From a virus, in the IMG/VR virus record IMGVR_UViG_3300043313_001352, positions 50,035-114,034 of that record: a stretch of 64,000 nucleotides of DNA; one strand, 5' to 3'. Shown here piece by piece: positions 12,318 through 19,104 of this stretch (the first letter of the stretch is position 1; each line of letters starts with the position of its first letter). The notes beneath the pieces are model-generated. The model saw nothing but the letters and a program-made list of their open reading frames with translations, searched no databases and was not told the origin of the DNA. The position numbers and the translations under genes were made by a program.

Positions 12318-14599
12318 ACCAGCCTCCCGCCAACCATCAGCTTCCTCTTCTTGTCGTAGGTCATCCGCAGTGTTCGGCAGGTGTTCTCCAGCTCGTCGCG
12401 GGTCGCTGCCTTGCTGAGCTTGGGTGCATCCTCACCGGCGAACATCACCCAGGTGTTGAACGAGACCACCATGTCGGCGTGGGTGAAGGTGTCCAGCGCA
12501 CTGCCGGTGACCTCCAGGCAGGCGCCGGACCACTTCGCGAAGATGTTGTGCTTGGCCCGCTCGTCGGTGGCGGTCTCGGCCCACGCCGAGGTGTCGCCCC
12601 AGCCGTGCTCGGCCCACGCCTTGGCACCCTCCAGCATCCAGGCCAGCGCCAGTCGTAGCTCGGCCGGTTGCCGGGTGATCTGTGACCTCAGGTCGGGGAT
12701 CACCTCGCGCTCGCTCATCGAGTACTCGAAGGGGAAGAACTTCAGCCGCCGCCAGACCGCCTCGTCGGGGATCTCCAGCGCGTGGTTGGTGGAGAGCCAC
12801 AGCGAGCACTCCGGCACGAAGGAGATCTCCTCCTTGCCGTAGGGCAGCCGCCCGGACAGCGAGTCGCCCCCGGACAGGCTCTTCAGCATCGGCAGGTTGA
12901 CCTCGGCCTTCATCGGCGGCTCGGAGAAGGTCAGCACCCGCTGGCCCACGATCGCGGCCACCGAGAAGTCCGGGTTGCCCTTGTCCCCGAACAGCAGGTT
13001 GTGGCTCATCGCCTTGCCGTAGGAGCCGACCACCTTGAGCAGGATCTCGCTGAACGTCGACTTGCCCGAGCGGGTCGGGCCTTTCAGCACGAAGACCGCG
13101 TCCACGTCGCCGTCCACACCGCGGCGTCCGTACAGCGAGGCTCCGGCCGCGCGTTGCAGCAGCCGGAGGTTGTCGGGTCCCATCTGGTGTTCCAGGTCGG
13201 TGACGAACTTGTGGAACCAGCGTCCTTGCCCACCCTCGGAGGCCACGTCCCACAGGTGCTTGAACTCCCCACCTGGCCCGTCGTCGTACGGCGCCCCCAA
13301 CGCCTTCGAGACCCGCCTGGTCCGGGCGTCCAGCTCGCATTCACCTGTCCGCAGATTCACCAGCCGCCCGATCCCGGCCGTCACCGGCAGCCCGGCGATC
13401 CAGCCCTCGGCGTCCCAGTTCAAGGCCGAGGGCACCAGCACCCGCTCGTCGGACTGCAGGTCGCCCAGGATCGAGGCGGTGGGTCGCTGCTGGGCCTTGC
13501 CCGCCCACTTGAACGCGTCCTTGCTCAGAGTGTCCTTGCCGTCCAGCTTGGACTGCCTGCCCTCGGCCAGGTGGATGTCGGGCATGTCCATGCAGTAGGA
13601 CTTCAGCATCGTCTCGCTGCGCTCCGGCCCACCCCAGCCGGACTCGGTCCAGACCCGCCAGGACAACCCTGGTGTGTAGAGCATCTTGTCGCCGTGGGTG
13701 TCGATCAGCCGCCGTACATCGCCGCGTCGGGTGTAGGTCCGCGGATCCCCGCCCACCAGCGGAGTCCCAGGACGTGTCCGCCACGGGTCGTCCCGGTCGA
13801 TCCGGGCGACGTCGTCGACCAGCCCGGCCGCGGTCAGACGCATCATCAGCGCCGAGGTGGCATTGGTCAGTCCGGCGATCGGGTCGACCAGCACCTTCGA
13901 GCCGCCGGACCACTCATAGCCTGCCCTGGGCGCCAGTACCGCGAACGCGCCGTCACCGAGCACCCAGACCCCGGTGACCAGCTCGATCTGGGTGCGGCCA
14001 CCCATCACCGCCTCGGACTCCCCGATCCGGAAGAACCAGTGCTGGCCCCCCGACGGAGTGGTCTGGGTGAGCACGTGCCCGGTCATCTTGAACCGCGCCC
14101 TGGTCATCTCGGCGTGCTCGCCGACGTCGAGGACCACGATCTTGGACTCCGAGCCGGTCAGCACCGCCAGCCCGATCCACCCGGCCTTGACCCTCAAGTC
14201 CGAGGCGGGGAAGACCCGCTCGACGTCTTCTTCGACGCGGGCCACGCCCAGTCCGGAGACCAGGTGCTTGCCCCAGGTGGTGCAGGCTTCGCCGTCCTTG
14301 CAGCAGCAGCCGACCAGCCCGGAGGCTGCGGCGCCCGGCACCGCGTCCACCGGCATCCAGACCGGCGCGATCGCCCAGCCGAACTGGGTGATGTAGCCGC
14401 GTGCCCAGCGCCACAGGTTCTTGACCGCGTCCGGGATCGGTGGCTCGGCGCCCGCCGGTGGCACCCCCGGAGGAGTCGGCGGACGTGGCGGGGTCGGCGG
14501 GCCACCCACCACACCACTCTCACCAGGCGCCGGTGGCGGTCCTGGTGTTGAGGGCATCCCCACGCCGGGCGGGGGCGGTGCGGCGCTGTCCACGCTCAC
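12314..14599 (-). CDS. primase-helicase: prim-pol-like N-terminus fused to D5/SF3 helicase
   Basis: GTG 14599 overlaps the stop of the primase gene and gives 761 aa; ATG 14701 would create a 105-nt overlap. Residues about 76-200 are a prim-pol-like fold: WAIAPVW, a Cys cluster (GCCCKDGEAC ... GKHL), LDVGEH near 155 and TPSGGQHWFF near 183. A Walker A GPTRSGKST lies near residue 506, a sensor LSTNH near 602 and RRLKFFPFEY downstream, as in P4/D5-type SF3 helicases that unwind the origin and fork. The expected D-x-D of an active prim-pol is replaced by D-V-G-E-H, so polymerase activity may be lost and supplied by the adjacent primase. The final 75 residues have a paralog at 4874-5401. Confidence 0.93.
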   Translation of the reverse strand: MSVDSAAPPPPGVGMPSTPGPPPAPGESGVVGGPPTPPRPPTPPGVPPAGAEPPIPDAVKNLWRWARGYITQFGWAIAPVWMPVDAVPGAAASGLVGCCCKDGEACTTWGKHLVSGLGVARVEEDVERVFPASDLRVKAGWIGLAVLTGSESKIVVLDVGEHAEMTRARFKMTGHVLTQTTPSGGQHWFFRIGESEAVMGGRTQIELVTGVWVLGDGAFAVLAPRAGYEWSGGSKVLVDPIAGLTNATSALMMRLTAAGLVDDVARIDRDDPWRTRPGTPLVGGDPRTYTRRGDVRRLIDTHGDKMLYTPGLSWRVWTESGWGGPERSETMLKSYCMDMPDIHLAEGRQSKLDGKDTLSKDAFKWAGKAQQRPTASILGDLQSDERVLVPSALNWDAEGWIAGLPVTAGIGRLVNLRTGECELDARTRRVSKALGAPYDDGPGGEFKHLWDVASEGGQGRWFHKFVTDLEHQMGPDNLRLLQRAAGASLYGRRGVDGDVDAVFVLKGPTRSGKSTFSEILLKVVGSYGKAMSHNLLFGDKGNPDFSVAAIVGQRVLTFSEPPMKAEVNLPMLKSLSGGDSLSGRLPYGKEEISFVPECSLWLSTNHALEIPDEAVWRRLKFFPFEYSMSEREVIPDLRSQITRQPAELRLALAWMLEGAKAWAEHGWGDTSAWAETATDERAKHNIFAKWSGACLEVTGSALDTFTHADMVVSFNTWVMFAGEDAPKLSKAATRDELENTCRTLRMTYDKKRKLMVGGRLV

Positions 14600-15978
14600 G
14601 GGTCCGGGGTCCCGTGCATCGTCGTGGTGAACGGGCTCTCCAGGGCCTCCAGCTCCCGCTCCCGGCCCCACTGCTCCATCCAGCTTGTCTCGTCCCGCCA
14701 TGGTCCCGAGAGCCTCCCCACCACCACGTCACTCCCGTCTTCACCTGCGCTGATACGACGACGTGCCTCGTCCACATCACCTGCGCAGGCGAGGTCGACC
14801 CAGGCACGCCACTTGCTGATCACCCCGACGCCAGCAGCCGTGCCCCGACGCCCAGAGCCCCGTAGTCCGGACGCGAACCCGGTCGCGGGGGAGTCCGAGT
14901 AGACCACCAATAGGTTCGGCATGTCGGCGTAGACCACGGCGGATCGCTCACCGGCGTCGAACCCGCTGCTTGAGCCCGCGTCGTCGAGCTTCCCCGGACG
15001 CTCCCAGATCTGTTCACGTCCGGCGGGGTCCGGGCCGGACACGCACCGCCACCCGAAGGGGACCAGCACGTCCTCCCAGCCCAGCACTTCATCCGCGATC
15101 CTGTCCAGGTCCCCGAGCACTGGGCCAACGCTGGTCCACTCCCCACCAGCCTCATCCGCGCCACCGGCCCCGTCGGTGTAACCAGGGGAGTAGCGCTCCA
15201 GCAGCCAGTCCAGGAAGTCGCCCTCGCCGGGCCAGTCGTCGGTAACGTCAGTGACCTGCGCGGCCAGAGCGTCAGTGACGTTTGCCAGGCTGAGACGCCC
15301 GTCCCAGCTCTTGGACGACCCTGGCCAGCGGATCACACCCGAGGGGCGGGCGGCATCCTCGTCGGGTCCGGCGCGCCAGTTCAGGGTGCCCGGCATCCGC
15401 ATCACCCGCGTGGTGTCCCAGACCCGGTCGATCTTCTTGGTCGAGGTCTCCCCGACCCAGCCGACGAGTGCCCGGACCAGGCGCGAAGCCTCCACCCCTG
15501 GCACCGGTTCCCTCAAGGGAACCCAGTACTGCAGCCCCCAGCCGGAGCCGATCACGAGACTCGCCTCCGCGAGCACGGGTCCCAGGCACATGTCCACGAT
15601 GTCCACGGCCTCACCGAGGTGGCTGAAGTAGTCGTCGCCCTCGCGTCCGGGCGCCTGGCAGTCGACGTCGAGCCACAGCGCTCCGGCGTGTCCACGCAGC
15701 GCTGCGCCGCCGCGCGGGTAGGGACGGCTCTTCGAGCCGTGCGGCTTCTCGGTGAGCCCGACGCAGCCCATGTAGATCTCGCGGCCCTGCTCGGACCACC
15801 AGGCCAGCTGCTTGATCGTGTCCGGGGCCAGCAGGGTGGCCACGTCCCAGTGCTGGGCGTGCCACTTCCCGCGTGGGCTCTTGATCGAGACCTCGACCAG
15901 CTCACGTCCAGCCGCCCATCCGTAGAGCCCCATGAGCACCCTGCGGGCGCTCTCAGGCGTGTGGTCCACCTCGGTCAT
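14596..15978 (-). CDS. AEP-family DNA primase, 460 aa
   Basis: ATG 15978 follows GGACGGAGCGACG; an upstream GTG is possible. Residues about 99-106 (LWLDVDC) give the catalytic D-x-D, about 144-152 (GSGWGLQYW) the nucleotide-binding strand, and about 187-201 (DTTRVMRMPGTLNWR) the conserved R-x-P-G-T-x-N motif of RepB/prim-pol-type phage and plasmid primases. The C-terminal 220 residues carry no helicase motifs and end in acidic, helical sequence. It should make primers for the helicase encoded by the overlapping next gene. Two AACGTCAGTGAC-type words (15244-15258, 15268-15282) lie inside it. Confidence 0.88.
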   Translation of the reverse strand: MTEVDHTPESARRVLMGLYGWAAGRELVEVSIKSPRGKWHAQHWDVATLLAPDTIKQLAWWSEQGREIYMGCVGLTEKPHGSKSRPYPRGGAALRGHAGALWLDVDCQAPGREGDDYFSHLGEAVDIVDMCLGPVLAEASLVIGSGWGLQYWVPLREPVPGVEASRLVRALVGWVGETSTKKIDRVWDTTRVMRMPGTLNWRAGPDEDAARPSGVIRWPGSSKSWDGRLSLANVTDALAAQVTDVTDDWPGEGDFLDWLLERYSPGYTDGAGGADEAGGEWTSVGPVLGDLDRIADEVLGWEDVLVPFGWRCVSGPDPAGREQIWERPGKLDDAGSSSGFDAGERSAVVYADMPNLLVVYSDSPATGFASGLRGSGRRGTAAGVGVISKWRAWVDLACAGDVDEARRRISAGEDGSDVVVGRLSGPWRDETSWMEQWGRERELEALESPFTTTMHGTPDP

Positions 15979-16078
15979 CGTCGCTCCGTCCTTAGCCCCG
16001 GCGCGTGCGGAGCACTGGTCAACGCTCACGGCTTGGGCGAGACAACACTACAGCGGATGGTCAGCCTGCTCCATCTGG

Positions 16079-16282
16079 CTACAGCGCTGTTTCATCACCG
16101 GATACTCGCTTGCGCCCGCGCTCCTTGTACAGCCAGGTGTACTCGGTTCGGCGCTGCTCGGGGCTCATCGCGAGGTACCGCTGGACCCGCACCGAGCGGA
16201 TCGTCATCACTCGCGACCAGGCCGTCAGCCAGTCGCTGGGATAGCGGTTGTGCATCGAGCGGACGTCCGAGACCAGGCCCAT
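16079..16282 (-). CDS. small basic protein, 67 aa
   Basis: ATG 16282 is 6 nt downstream of a TAGGGT -10 box. The product is a basic helical protein (WLTAWSRVMTIRSVRVQRYLAMSPEQRRTEYTWLYKERGRKR). Such short Arg-rich phage proteins may bind nucleic acid, but no motif is recognised. Confidence 0.7.
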   Translation of the reverse strand: MGLVSDVRSMHNRYPSDWLTAWSRVMTIRSVRVQRYLAMSPEQRRTEYTWLYKERGRKRVSGDETAL

Positions 16283-16288
16283 CGCTCG

Positions 16289-16294
16289 ACCCTA
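16289..16294 (-). promoter_or_regulatory. -10 element TAGGGT, leaderless transcript
   Basis: TAGGGT, then CGAGCG, then ATG 16282 on the minus strand, the same geometry as at 11731, 7373 and 58632. Confidence 0.45.
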
Positions 16295-16297
16295 GAC

Positions 16298-16885
16298 CTA
16301 GAGGTTTCGGTTCAGCTGGATGGTCAGGTCGGCACCCGGCGCGTCGGTGGAGCCGACCTTCTCCACGTAGGCCGCGACGTAGGTGTTCATCGGGTGGTTG
16401 GCGACGAAGTCACTCTCGCCCAGCGTGGCCGAGACGTTCTGCCCGGCCGGGATCACCAGCTTCCCGGCCGCCAGGATGCTGGTCTGGGTGGTCTCGTCGT
16501 AGGTCGGGCCACTCAGCGTCCCGGCCACCACCAGGTCCACCTCGACATCGGCATCGGCCGGGGTGAGCAGGCTGGCCTTGGCCGACTTGAAGGTGGCCGC
16601 GCGCTCGGTGACGTTCCAGACCAGCGGCATCAGGATCGTCTGGGTCACGTTCAGCGCCCCGGTCAGGTACCAGGTGTTGGCCACCAGCCGAGCCTGCTCG
16701 ATGCTGCCGTCCGCCGCGGTCAGCCCGGCCAGCGTCAGCTCGACCTGGCTCATCCGGGCGGTCAGGTCCAGCACGGCCCGGTTCACGTCGTTGTGCAGCT
16801 CGGAGTGCGAGGGGTTCGTCAGCAGCGCGGTGTTGTCGATGTTGGTCGGCAGGCTGTACTCGACCCCTGCGGGGGTGACCGTCAT
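16298..16885 (-). CDS. virion-associated protein, probably tail or head fibre, 195 aa
   Basis: The N-terminal 55 residues (VEYSLPTNIDNTALLTNPSHSELHNDVNRAVLDL) are a pattern seen at the attachment end of phage tail or head-fibre proteins: a helix that trimerises. The rest is a beta-rich domain (ADVEVDLVVAGTLSG ... AGQNVSATLG) like a small jelly-roll. Its promoter carries the shared GTGTTTGACTAACCT element abutting the ATG. Confidence 0.7.
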   Translation of the reverse strand: MTVTPAGVEYSLPTNIDNTALLTNPSHSELHNDVNRAVLDLTARMSQVELTLAGLTAADGSIEQARLVANTWYLTGALNVTQTILMPLVWNVTERAATFKSAKASLLTPADADVEVDLVVAGTLSGPTYDETTQTSILAAGKLVIPAGQNVSATLGESDFVANHPMNTYVAAYVEKVGSTDAPGADLTIQLNRNL

Positions 16886-16888
16886 TCA

Positions 16889-16906
16889 GCCAGGTTAGTC
16901 AAACAC
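16889..16906 (-). promoter_or_regulatory. GTGTTTGACTAACCTGGC promoter-like element
   Basis: On the minus strand TAACCT lies 6 nt before ATG 16885. The word is nearly identical to GTGTTCATATAACCTGGC upstream of the fibre gene at 19105 on the plus strand, so it is a candidate shared late-promoter element. Confidence 0.45.
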
Positions 16907-16917
16907 CGGGCGCCGGT

Positions 16918-17877
16918 CTATGCGCCGTCGAGCACCCGGACCAGCTGCTCGTCGTCCCAGGTGTGCGCCCCGGTCATGTAGTCCCCTGGCCGGACCTTGA
17001 CCGCCAGTGCCCGCGCTGCCATCCCGCGCGCCTCGACCCACCGCTCCTGGCCCACGTACAGGTCGACCAGGTCCACCACCGCGTCGCGCCGATCGGGAGC
17101 CTCGGCCAGCGCCTTGAGCAGCCACCGCTCCGGGTAGTGGTCCATCTTGGCCAGGTACCGGTACGCCTCGGCACGCTCGGCGGTCCAGGTCGCCTGCGGC
17201 ATCTCCAGGTAGGACACGAAGGTGTCCCGCGCGATCTCCCAGCGACCCACGAAGAAGTACTCGCGCGCCAGGTAGAACCGCTGCCGCGGGTTGCGCGGCT
17301 CCTCGCGTACCGCCAGCTCCAGCAGTTCCAGGTAGTTCCGGCGCGACTTCGTCGCGTCGGCGTGGTGCTCGATGGCGAACCCACCCGGAGCCGGGGGTGC
17401 GTCCAGGTCACCGCGCGAGGCCGAGGGCACCAGCACCTCGTGCACCGCACCGTGCCACTTCCAGCCCTCACGCGAGTAGCACCGGTCCGCGGTGAACTGC
17501 ACGTCGGGCACACCGGGCTCGATCCAGGACCAGACGTAGGTGTAGGACCACCGGCGCGGGTAGGGGTCCTCGACGATCGCTACCTCCAGTGCGGCGCGCC
17601 AGCCGGGCACCAGCACCTCGTCAGCGTCCAGGGTGATCACCACGTCGACCTCGGGTGGCAGCAGCGCCAGCCCGGCGTTGCGAGCCAGGTCGAAGCGCCA
17701 CGGCGCGACGTGGATCGGGGTCACGTCGATGTCCAGGTCACTGGCCAGCTCGACGGTGCCGTCAGTGCTGCCGGTGTCCGCGATCTGCAGCAGGTCTGCC
17801 TCCTCGGCCGACTCGGCCCAACGGGGCAGGTTCTTCTCCTCGTTCAAGGTGATCGTGTGCACGGCGATCACGCTCAT
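16918..17877 (-). CDS. GT-A family 2 glycosyltransferase with C-terminal helical repeats
   Basis: The N-terminus (VIAVHTITLNEEKNLPRW ... ADTGSTDGT) is the classical GT2 nucleotide-sugar fold and LDADEVL near residue 80 supplies the metal-binding D-x-D. HGAVHEV near residue 145 is the W-x-G-x-x-H-E motif of this subfamily. Residues about 185-305 are TPR-like helices (RFYLAREYFFVGRWEIA, AYRYLAKMDHYPE). Phage GT2 enzymes glycosylate virion proteins, DNA or host surface; here it sits among fibre genes, which favours virion decoration (inferred). Confidence 0.9.
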   Translation of the reverse strand: MSVIAVHTITLNEEKNLPRWAESAEEADLLQIADTGSTDGTVELASDLDIDVTPIHVAPWRFDLARNAGLALLPPEVDVVITLDADEVLVPGWRAALEVAIVEDPYPRRWSYTYVWSWIEPGVPDVQFTADRCYSREGWKWHGAVHEVLVPSASRGDLDAPPAPGGFAIEHHADATKSRRNYLELLELAVREEPRNPRQRFYLAREYFFVGRWEIARDTFVSYLEMPQATWTAERAEAYRYLAKMDHYPERWLLKALAEAPDRRDAVVDLVDLYVGQERWVEARGMAARALAVKVRPGDYMTGAHTWDDEQLVRVLDGA

Positions 17878-18059
17878 GCTGGCCTCGGTCCTGGGTTCTT
17901 GTTGCCCATCTTGAGGTTCATCGCCCGCCAGCAGGCGTCGCCCTCGGCGCCCTTCTGGTCGTGCGCGGGGTAGTCGTCACCGAACCAGCGTCGCCACCAC
18001 GGGCGCGATGGCAGCGGCTCCCCGCAGATCAGGCAGGTCCGCACCTCAGCCTCAGGCAT
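17874..18059 (-). CDS. small zinc-binding protein, 61 aa
   Basis: ATG 18059, with GTG 18062 one codon earlier. CLICGEPLP near residues 8-16 and a later Cys (GDACWRAM) with a DYPAHDQK segment suggest a zinc-knuckle protein. The stop overlaps the ATG of the glycosyltransferase, so the two are co-translated. Confidence 0.7.
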   Translation of the reverse strand: MPEAEVRTCLICGEPLPSRPWWRRWFGDDYPAHDQKGAEGDACWRAMNLKMGNKNPGPRPA

Positions 18060-18073
18060 CACGGCACCCGCGC

Positions 18074-18301
18074 CTATCCACGTCGGGCGATCAGCATGTT
18101 CACGTAGTCGACCACCTGCTCCAGATCGGTGGCGTTCTCGATCACCTGGACCAGCTCGGTGCTCTCCTCATCCGAGAGCGGCGGCAGTGGCGCGGGCTTC
18201 TTCGGGGGACGTTCCTGCACCGTGGTGCTCGGGTTGGCGGCGGCCTCGTCGGCCGTGACGTACTGCCCGGACTCAGAGGAACGACTACGGCTTCTGGACA
18301 T
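18074..18301 (-). CDS. hypothetical protein, 75 aa
   Basis: ATG 18301. A Ser/Arg-rich start (MSRSRSRSSESG), a Pro/Lys-rich middle (KKPAPLPPLSDEES) and a C-terminal amphipathic helix (ELVQVIENATDLEQVVDYVNMLIARRG). The last segment looks like a dimerisation or partner-binding helix. Divergent from the collagen-like gene at 18395; the 93-bp spacer must hold both promoters. Confidence 0.65.
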   Translation of the reverse strand: MSRSRSRSSESGQYVTADEAAANPSTTVQERPPKKPAPLPPLSDEESTELVQVIENATDLEQVVDYVNMLIARRG

Positions 18302-18333
18302 GGGATTCTCACTTTCTGGCAACCTGAGTGGTG

Positions 18334-18361
18334 TTCACACAACCTCTCAGACCACTACAGT
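18334..18361 (+). promoter_or_regulatory. promoter of the collagen-like gene
   Basis: TTCACA (18334-18339), 16-nt spacer, TACAGT (18356-18361). It overlaps a GTGTTCACACAACCT copy (18331-18345) of the element seen at 16889 and 19074, flanked by AGTGGT ... ACCACT dyad arms. Confidence 0.45.
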
Positions 18362-18394
18362 GTTGGACAACCGCCGCCGTGTGAAGGGGCTCCC

Positions 18395-18979
18395 ATGTCG
18401 CTGTCCATGCACGAAGATCTGCTCTGGCCACAGACCCTGGAGACCGCCTCCGAACGGCACATCCTGGTTGCCCTCTACAAGAAGACAGAAAGGCTGGAGA
18501 TCGCAGTGACCGAACTCAGTCAGGCAGTGGAACAGCTCAAGACGTCGGTGGCCGATCTGGCCGACACCGTCAACTCTCAGGTCGAGCCGCTCCAGGAGGC
18601 CCTGGCTGCAGCGCAGCAGGCACTGGACGACTTCACCGTGGCCGACCTCGCCGAGGACGCCGACTTCCAGGCCGAGATCGACAGCCTCAAGTCCGACGTG
18701 CAGTCCAAGGTCCAGGAGGCCCAGGACGCGGCCAACCAGATCCAGGCGTCGGTCCAGCAGATCCAGACGGTGCGCGACGACATCGAGAACCAGACCGGCG
18801 AGGAGGCCGGTGCGACCGGTCCCGACGGCGGCGGTGAGGAGACCGGAGCCACCGGCCCGACCGGTCCCGAGGGTGGTGACGAGACCGGCGCCACGGGTCC
18901 CACCGGAGACGACGCCGGTGACACCGACACCGGAGCGACCGGCCCGACCGGGCCGGAGGAGCCCCCGGTAAACCCCTAG
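18395..18979 (+). CDS. coiled-coil and collagen-like virion protein, 194 aa (0-frame product)
   Basis: ATG 18395. Residues about 25-135 form a long coiled coil (LEIAVTELSQAVEQLKTSVADLADTV onwards), followed by about 55 residues of acidic GATGPTG collagen-like repeats broken by DDAGDTDT. Such coil-plus-collagen architecture makes trimeric fibres or virion spikes. The 0-frame ends GTA AAC CCC TAG, where A-AAC-CCC is a -1 slippery heptamer directly before the stop; see the extension at 18976-19068. Confidence 0.8.
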   Translation: MSLSMHEDLLWPQTLETASERHILVALYKKTERLEIAVTELSQAVEQLKTSVADLADTVNSQVEPLQEALAAAQQALDDFTVADLAEDADFQAEIDSLKSDVQSKVQEAQDAANQIQASVQQIQTVRDDIENQTGEEAGATGPDGGGEETGATGPTGPEGGDETGATGPTGDDAGDTDTGATGPTGPEEPPVNP

Positions 18980-19068
18980 AGCCCCATCGGGAGTGGCCCA
19001 GCTCCTGGTGGGAGATCATCCGGGGCTGGGTCCGCTACTGCTTCAACGTGATGCGCGGGCGCGTCTGA
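18976..19068 (+). CDS. -1 frameshift extension of the collagen-like protein, 30 codons
   Basis: After -1 slippage on A-AAC-CCC the frame continues CTA GAG CCC to TGA 19066-19068 and adds a Trp-rich tail (EWPSSWWEIIRGWVRYCF). In 28 of 30 codons the third base is G or C, as in real genes here. There is no ATG, GTG or TTG between the preceding in-frame stop and this segment, so it cannot be an independent gene with a usual start. The tail is amphipathic and could anchor a minority of trimers to a membrane or the virion. Confidence 0.55.
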   Translation, partial: LEPHREWPSSWWEIIRGWVRYCFNVMRGRV

Positions 19069-19073
19069 GGGCA

Positions 19074-19091
19074 GTGTTCATATAACCTGGC
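19074..19091 (+). promoter_or_regulatory. GTGTTCATATAACCTGGC promoter-like element
   Basis: It begins 5 nt after the frameshift-extension stop and ends 13 nt before ATG 19105. TATAAC is a good -10. It matches the minus-strand element at 16889-16906 in 14 of 18 positions. Confidence 0.5.
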
Positions 19092-19104
19092 TCCAGGTGA
19101 TTCC

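Noticed and set aside
12782-14551. A 589-codon plus-strand frame opposite the primase-helicase
   Set aside because: Antisense shadow of a well-supported gene. The protein is His/Pro/Arg-rich with no domain.
18008-18394. Upstream in-frame extension of the collagen-like gene
   Set aside because: It runs antisense through two minus-strand genes and the shared promoter region; ATG 18395 is the first sensible start.
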